NCBI GenBank assembly: GCA_030550775.1
Contig: JAUQOS010000003.1
Span: 1 to 37,664, forward strand
Origin: Armatimonadota bacterium
GTDB taxonomy: Bacteria; Armatimonadota; Fimbriimonadia; Fimbriimonadales; GBS-DC
DNA: 37,664 nucleotides
Direction: 5' to 3'
Below the pieces are notes generated by a model that searched no databases, had not been told where the DNA came from, and saw only the letters and a list, made by a program, of their open reading frames with translations. The translations under genes were made by a program, and so were the position numbers. Every line of letters begins with the position of its first letter. Position 1 is the first letter of the stretch. Shown here piece by piece: positions 34,772 through 37,664 of this stretch.

Positions 34772-34803
34772 TTTTGACTGGCTGGTCAGTCAAAACTATT
34801 ATA
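34772..34803 (-). promoter_or_regulatory. aceB promoter with TetR/FadR-like operator
   Basis: The minus-strand -10 TATAAT is at plus coordinates 34798-34803. Immediately downstream, covering the probable start of transcription, is the palindrome TTTTGACTG-N6-CAGTCAAAA (34772-34795) with 9-base arms. TGAC-type arms with this spacing resemble operators of TetR-family fatty-acid or acyl-CoA regulators such as FadR of Thermus or PaaR. Glyoxylate-shunt genes are natural targets. The regulator is not in this window. Confidence 0.6.
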
Positions 34804-34833
34804 CCTTCTTCAAGCAAAGCGGCAGACTTTGCC

Positions 34834-34974
34834 TCAAATGCGGTTGCGCTGCTGAGGGCGCAAAGGGGCAAGTACTACAAGCATGAGGTCATCGGTTTTC
34901 AGGCGAGTGGGTTCGGTGGTGCCCCAAACAGCGCATCGTCGTTTAGCCTGTTCCCCACAGGCACTACGCAGCAT
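34834..34974 (-). CDS. Possible small ORF upstream of aceB (doubtful)
   Basis: A 46-codon ORF starting at ATG 34972-34974 and ending at TGA 34834-34836 lies 15 bases after a perfect minus-strand TATAAT (plus 34990-34995). It has no Shine-Dalgarno and no recognised family. Two small hairpins (CTACGCA/TGCGTAG and GCCTGT/ACAGGC) overlap its start. It may instead be a leader RNA or small RNA running toward aceB. It is listed so that the 348-base spacer 34752-35099 is not left blank. Confidence 0.2.
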   Translation of the reverse strand: MLRSACGEQAKRRCAVWGTTEPTRLKTDDLMLVVLAPLRPQQRNRI

Positions 34975-34989
34975 GCGTAGTTTGTCTAA

Positions 34990-34995
34990 ATTATA
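34990..34995 (-). promoter_or_regulatory. Second minus-strand -10 upstream of aceB
   Basis: TATAAT on the minus strand, about 240 bases before aceB. It would produce a longer leader containing two hairpins and the doubtful small ORF. No clear -35 box. Confidence 0.35.
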
Positions 34996-35065
34996 CCTCG
35001 CTTGAGTGGGGCAACTCCGACAAAAAGCCCGAATTACCGTCTATTCGTTGTGGTTACAAAGACAA

Positions 35066-35092
35066 GAGGGCGAGGCTCCAAGCCTCGCCCTC
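35066..35092 (-). terminator. Terminator of the capsid cassette
   Basis: GAGGGCGAGGCT and AGCCTCGCCCTC form a perfect 12-base stem with a CCA loop, 7 bases beyond the stop of the last capsid gene. On the minus strand it is followed by TTGTCTTTGT, so a moderate intrinsic terminator is likely. Confidence 0.6.
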
Positions 35093-35099
35093 CGATTGG

Positions 35100-35642
35100 T
35101 TAGCCTGTGCCCATCAGCGCGGTCTGCCACAGTCCGTAGCCCACGCCGTAGCGGGCTCGGGCGCCGTAGAACACCTTGTCGCGCATAAACACTTGCTCGC
35201 TGTCGGGCTTATCCAGCGCGGCGAACTCCAGGGGCACATCGCGTTGCTCTTGCAGCACCACCGCACGCACTGCCCGCGAAGTGTCTAACAGGAACCACTT
35301 GTTCTCGTGGGCGCCCGTGATGTAGGGCGACACAATTAGGCGCAGCTTGCCCTGCAACACATTCCGGTAGGGTGTGAAGTTGTTCGCTGTGTTCGCCTGC
35401 ACCACAATCGGCGATTCCAGCAGCTCCATCGCCAGCCACTGCAGTTTGGGACCTACCAACAGCGTGTCGGGCATAATCCCCATCGGGCGTCCGCGATCGT
35501 CCTTGAACTGCATCATCTGCGCGATAGCGGCTTGCAGACTGTTGGTTGACAGCGCGCCGTTGTACACATTGCTTTGTAGCCTGCTTTCGCCCACTTGGTG
35601 GTCGGTATCAAACAGCAGTTGCCCGTTATCATCGCCCGTCAA
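35100..35642 (-). CDS. Mu gpT-like major capsid protein, C-terminal part (after frameshift)
   Basis: 180 codons in the +1 frame relative to the upstream piece, overlapping it by 14 bases. It begins GDDNGQLLFDTDHQVGES, which matches the YDGQ-FF-DH block in the middle of phage Mu gpT-type major head proteins, and continues with PDTLLVGPKLQWLAMELL and LRLIVSPYITGAHENKWFLLDT, the typical late HK97-fold region, then ends in KVFYGARARYGVGYG. The only start available is TTG at the overlap. Together with 35629-36027 it makes about 310 residues, the normal gpT length, so the two are one gene broken by a single-base difference, or a shifted or reinitiated protein. The segment is followed by a terminator. 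Confidence 0.75.
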   Translation of the reverse strand: MTGDDNGQLLFDTDHQVGESRLQSNVYNGALSTNSLQAAIAQMMQFKDDRGRPMGIMPDTLLVGPKLQWLAMELLESPIVVQANTANNFTPYRNVLQGKLRLIVSPYITGAHENKWFLLDTSRAVRAVVLQEQRDVPLEFAALDKPDSEQVFMRDKVFYGARARYGVGYGLWQTALMGTG

Positions 35643-36027
35643 TCGCGCCCCGAATCAGGGCTTCCACAACCAGCTGCTCTTTGTGGCGCACCACCTCGCG
35701 GGCGAGGTCGCGCACGCGCATGCGAATCATATCGTACTGTTCGTCCTCCAAAGCGCGTCGCTCGACAGCGATGGATGCCTCCCACACTTGGTCGCTGATG
35801 GTGTATTCGTACACGCCCAAGCCTGCGGGTTGGCGCTCGTCTGTGAACTCGCGCATCACAGGCACGCTGCCCAGCCAACCGTACTTTTGCACGGGCAGGT
35901 TCGTGCGCACAATTGTAGCGATTTGAGGCACGAGGCTCGTTTCATCCAATCGGCGATAGGCGCGGAAAAACTCTGCGCGTAGCCCTGCTTCCACCAGCGA
36001 AAGCAAGTCACTGCGTACCAGTGGCAT
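35629..36027 (-). CDS. Mu gpT-like major capsid protein, N-terminal part (before frameshift)
   Basis: 132 residues. VEAGLRAEFFRAYRR, then YGWLGSVPVMREFTDERQPAG and YEYTISDQVWEASIAVERRALEDE are the hallmark N-terminal region of the Mu gpT capsid family (WLG-P-R-W/F-ER, then E-I-V-R-IEDD). It stops at GAIDGR-TGA, in the middle of the fold. Frame analysis around 35640 reads CGA TGA TAA; a +1 shift there gives DGR-DNGQLLFDTDH, continuous with the next ORF. AAGGAGGTGAG lies 9 bases before the ATG at 36025-36027. Base composition resembles the neighbouring chromosomal genes. Confidence 0.78.
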   Translation of the reverse strand: MPLVRSDLLSLVEAGLRAEFFRAYRRLDETSLVPQIATIVRTNLPVQKYGWLGSVPVMREFTDERQPAGLGVYEYTISDQVWEASIAVERRALEDEQYDMIRMRVRDLAREVVRHKEQLVVEALIRGAIDGR

Positions 36028-36041
36028 CGCGGCTCACCTCC

Positions 36042-36455
36042 TTACACCGTGTGGTTGTCGATGCGGATACGCACGCGGTTGCCGTCCACCAGTTCCACGA
36101 CAGTGCCCACGATGAGGTTATGCGTGCTGGTTTTGGCAACCTCGTTATCGCTCACGGCGCGCACGGGCAGCCCCACATCGGCTTGCGAGAAGTTGCCAAC
36201 GCGATTGTATACGAAGCTACCGCGCTTGAGGACGCGGCATCGCTTAGCGCCGCTGGCGCCGCCTGTATTGTCAACGCTTTCGAATGCCACACCGACAAAG
36301 CGCATGTTCGGCGCGTCTGCTGCGGGCACGAGATTGCCTGTGTTATCCACGCACACCAGCGCGCCCTTCCAGATTTTGGCGTTCATTTTCACGGGGTAGG
36401 CAATGATTAGCCCTTCGCGCTCGTAGGTCTCATGTGGCTGAGTAAGGGCAGGCAT
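36042..36455 (-). CDS. Phage-type capsid decoration protein (DUF2190-like)
   Basis: A 137-residue protein with the small beta-rich plan of capsid cement proteins: KMNAKIWKGALVCVDNTGNLVPA, then FVGVAFESVDNTGG, and repeated V-rich strands ending in VRIRIDNHTV. Decoration proteins bind the outer surface of HK97-type capsids to strengthen them. The place between a protease and a capsid gene, with AAGGAGG before the ATG and one base after the upstream stop, is exactly what phage head operons show. The family name is from motif pattern and context, not a search. Confidence 0.65.
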   Translation of the reverse strand: MPALTQPHETYEREGLIIAYPVKMNAKIWKGALVCVDNTGNLVPAADAPNMRFVGVAFESVDNTGGASGAKRCRVLKRGSFVYNRVGNFSQADVGLPVRAVSDNEVAKTSTHNLIVGTVVELVDGNRVRIRIDNHTV

Positions 36456-36456
36456 T

Positions 36457-37245
36457 TCAGCGCACCTCCTTCGTGTGAGTGAGGATTTCGGCGGGATCTA
36501 ACTCGGGAAATGCCCGTTGCAAAAATGCCAACGCTTCCGCGCTGAAAGCGGGCAACTCCGCTTCGGGCGTAGGCGCCAGCTCCGCGCTCCAGTTGCGAGC
36601 AGGCAAGCTGCTTACAAAACGACGGAACAGCTCGCTGACCGAAATGGTTTCACCACTGAACTGCACAGGGGCATCACCGTATAGCAGAATCGCCTCTGCC
36701 AACGGCGCAAGCGCAGGAGGCAGTTGCCCGCGCAGGTTCCACTGTTGCACTTGCTCGCGTGCCTCGCGGCGACGCAACTCGGCTTCCAACTCGCGAATGC
36801 GTGCCAGCAGCGCCTCCTCCGACGGCGCCATCGTCTCGTGCATCTCCACAGTCTCCAAGCGAATCACCTCCTGTGTCGGAAGCGCAGCGTGAAACAGTTG
36901 GGCATCGGGAACGCGAGGGTTTGCCGTAATCGAAACCTCCAGCAGGCGACGCAGATCGCGGCTTAGCCCCGCGCTCAGCCCACGCAACCGCAGGCGACGC
37001 AGCAGAGCATCGGCTTCGGGAAACAACGCCAGCCTGCCGAACAGCGCACCGCCTCGCCGCCACACCGCCACTAACCAGCCCAACACCAGCGGCGAAGGGC
37101 GATGCTCTACCAGAATCGGCACAGGGGCACGGAAAGTGTGCACTAGCCGCTCCAACAGCGGTTCGGTAATCACCACCCCTTTGTCAGGATAGACCCCCGC
37201 CTCCATCGACTTCGCCTCGCGGTAAATCCACGCTGCGCTCAACAT
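36457..37245 (-). CDS. Mu gpI-like capsid maturation protease/scaffold
   Basis: A 262-residue protein. The N-terminal half has VPILVEHRPSPLVLGWLVAV, then GALFGRLALFPEADALLR, LRGLSAGLSRDLRR and LLEVSITANPRVPDAQLF. That order (EH, GW, LFG, LS, EVS-T--P) is the prohead protease pattern with likely His and Ser catalytic residues. After it comes a Glu/Arg-rich coiled coil (EEALLARIRELEAELRRREA) and an Ala/Pro/Glu-rich tail, like the scaffold part of protease-scaffold fusions. The ATG at 37243-37245 is 15 bases past a -10 (TATTAT, plus 37261-37266). It is the first gene of the capsid cassette. Confidence 0.7.
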   Translation of the reverse strand: MLSAAWIYREAKSMEAGVYPDKGVVITEPLLERLVHTFRAPVPILVEHRPSPLVLGWLVAVWRRGGALFGRLALFPEADALLRRLRLRGLSAGLSRDLRRLLEVSITANPRVPDAQLFHAALPTQEVIRLETVEMHETMAPSEEALLARIRELEAELRRREAREQVQQWNLRGQLPPALAPLAEAILLYGDAPVQFSGETISVSELFRRFVSSLPARNWSAELAPTPEAELPAFSAEALAFLQRAFPELDPAEILTHTKEVR

Positions 37246-37260
37246 TCCATCCGCTTAGGG

Positions 37261-37318
37261 ATAATAGCAACTGCTTGGGGCAACCCAATCAACTTTGCAC
37301 TCGAAAAGGCGGTATAAT
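37261..37318. promoter_or_regulatory. Divergent promoters of the capsid cassette and the repeat protein
   Basis: TATTAT on the minus strand (plus 37261-37266) points at the capsid protease gene. A perfect plus-strand TATAAT (37313-37318) lies 9 bases before the ATG at 37328 of the repeat protein. No strong -35 boxes. Confidence 0.45.
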
Positions 37319-37327
37319 CTTGTGGAA

Positions 37328-37664
37328 ATGCCAATCACCCGTGAAGACTTGCGTGAACTGCCGAAACTACTGCAGGAGGACCCCGAACTGCGGTTGGAGC
37401 TGGCACGCCAAATACTAAGCCACTCCGTTATTTCTGAACTGATGCGCCGCGACCCTGAAATTGCCGAAGCACTCCGCACGGCTGTACTGACAGAAGAGCT
37501 ATTGCGTCTTCCCGCCAAGTTCGACAAGTTCCAGGCTGAGATGACGGAGTTCCGAGACAGAACGCTCCAGTTCCAAGCCGAGATGACGGAGTTCCGAGAC
37601 AGAACGCTCCAGTTCCAAGCCGAGATGACGGAGTTCCGAGACAGAACGCTCCAGTTCCAAGCCG
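37328..37664 (+). CDS. Start of a tandem-repeat coiled-coil protein, DUF3782-like (partial at window end)
   Basis: 112 codons open to the window edge. PITREDLRELPKLLQEDPE, then a helical region with LRTAVLTEELLRLPAKFDKF, followed by a repeat of 14 residues FQAEMTEFRDRTLQ, three full copies and part of a fourth. The design (short helical head, LP-FD motif, heptad-like repeats) is that of DUF3782-type proteins common in hot-spring bacteria, which usually end in a PD-(D/E)XK nuclease-like domain. That domain would be outside this window, so a nuclease role is unproven. The TATAAT 9 bases before the ATG indicates a leaderless message. The ORF track lacks it because no stop is in the window. Confidence 0.7.
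   Translation, partial: MPITREDLRELPKLLQEDPELRLELARQILSHSVISELMRRDPEIAEALRTAVLTEELLRLPAKFDKFQAEMTEFRDRTLQFQAEMTEFRDRTLQFQAEMTEFRDRTLQFQA
37529..37664 (+). repeat. 42-bp tandem repeat inside the coiled-coil gene
   Basis: Three full 42-base units (37529-37570, 37571-37612, 37613-37654) and a fourth beginning at 37655. The second and third are identical; the first differs in two positions (CAGGCT for CAAGCC). Each encodes FQAEMTEFRDRTLQ. Near-identity points to recent or ongoing copy-number change, and the array continues beyond the window. Confidence 0.95.

Noticed and set aside
37529-37664. CRISPR array
   Set aside because: The 42-base units are directly joined without spacers and are in frame as a coding repeat.

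Overview
This window is most likely chromosomal DNA of a moderately GC-rich, probably thermophilic bacterium of the Armatimonadota. The strongest clue is the prepilin family at 14277-15110, with N-terminal [19 protein letters not shown] followed by [13 protein letters not shown], a sequence style that is greatly expanded in that phylum. A 7Fe ferredoxin, a RemA/DUF370 protein, a NamZ-type muramidase and a DUF3782-like repeat protein fit this but do not prove it. The assignment is from sequence style only.

Layout, left to right. (1) 1-2273: the 3' end of tuf, then rpmG, tRNA-Trp(CCA) and uvrC. (2) 2274-2616: a hairpin-rich spacer, then purL with a leader-poor promoter. (3) 4911-7485, minus strand: a SLH-like exported protein, a 7Fe ferredoxin, a polytopic GT-C-like membrane protein, and a frameshifted fragment of a restriction-endonuclease-like gene. 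(4) 7614-14010, plus strand: a tightly packed type IV pilus operon (ExeA/GspA-like AAA ATPase, HTH protein, PilM, PilN, PilO, PilP, PilQ). It runs into a prepilin/minor-pilin cluster with a small lipoprotein (14277-19535). (5) 19579-20821, minus strand: a sugar-phosphate epimerase-like TIM barrel and RemA. tRNA-Ala(CGC) and purH follow on the plus strand. (6) 22720-26096, minus strand: a packed operon of RDD membrane protein, glycerate kinase, dCMP deaminase and a WecA/TagO-like transferase, divergent from mnmG. mnmG is followed by an orphan LolD-type ABC ATPase. (7) 29012-34751, minus strand: NamZ muramidase, a VanW/G5 protein, isocitrate lyase and malate synthase (aceB-aceA, glyoxylate bypass) behind a promoter carrying a TetR/FadR-like palindrome. 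(8) 35100-37245, minus strand: a compact, self-contained three-gene phage-capsid cassette (Mu gpI-like protease/scaffold, decoration protein, Mu gpT-like major capsid protein split by a frameshift). (9) 37328-end, plus strand: the start of a protein built on a 42-bp tandem repeat.

How the parts work together: PilM-N-O-P-Q make the inner-membrane alignment complex and outer-membrane secretin of a type IV pilus or type II secretion machine. The prepilin cluster supplies its filament and tip subunits. The motor ATPases, platform protein and prepilin peptidase are not here. aceB and aceA together form the glyoxylate shunt. purL and purH are two separated steps of purine synthesis.

Two themes stand out. 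First, several first-in-transcript genes have a good -10 hexamer only 7-10 bases before the start codon and no Shine-Dalgarno site, suggesting frequent leaderless transcripts, while operon-internal genes have strong GGAGG sites. Second, the capsid protease-decoration-capsid cassette has its own promoter and terminator, with no portal, terminase or tail genes between them. It is the best candidate here for an undescribed, possibly domesticated system, though a decaying prophage remnant is a serious alternative because the capsid gene is split.
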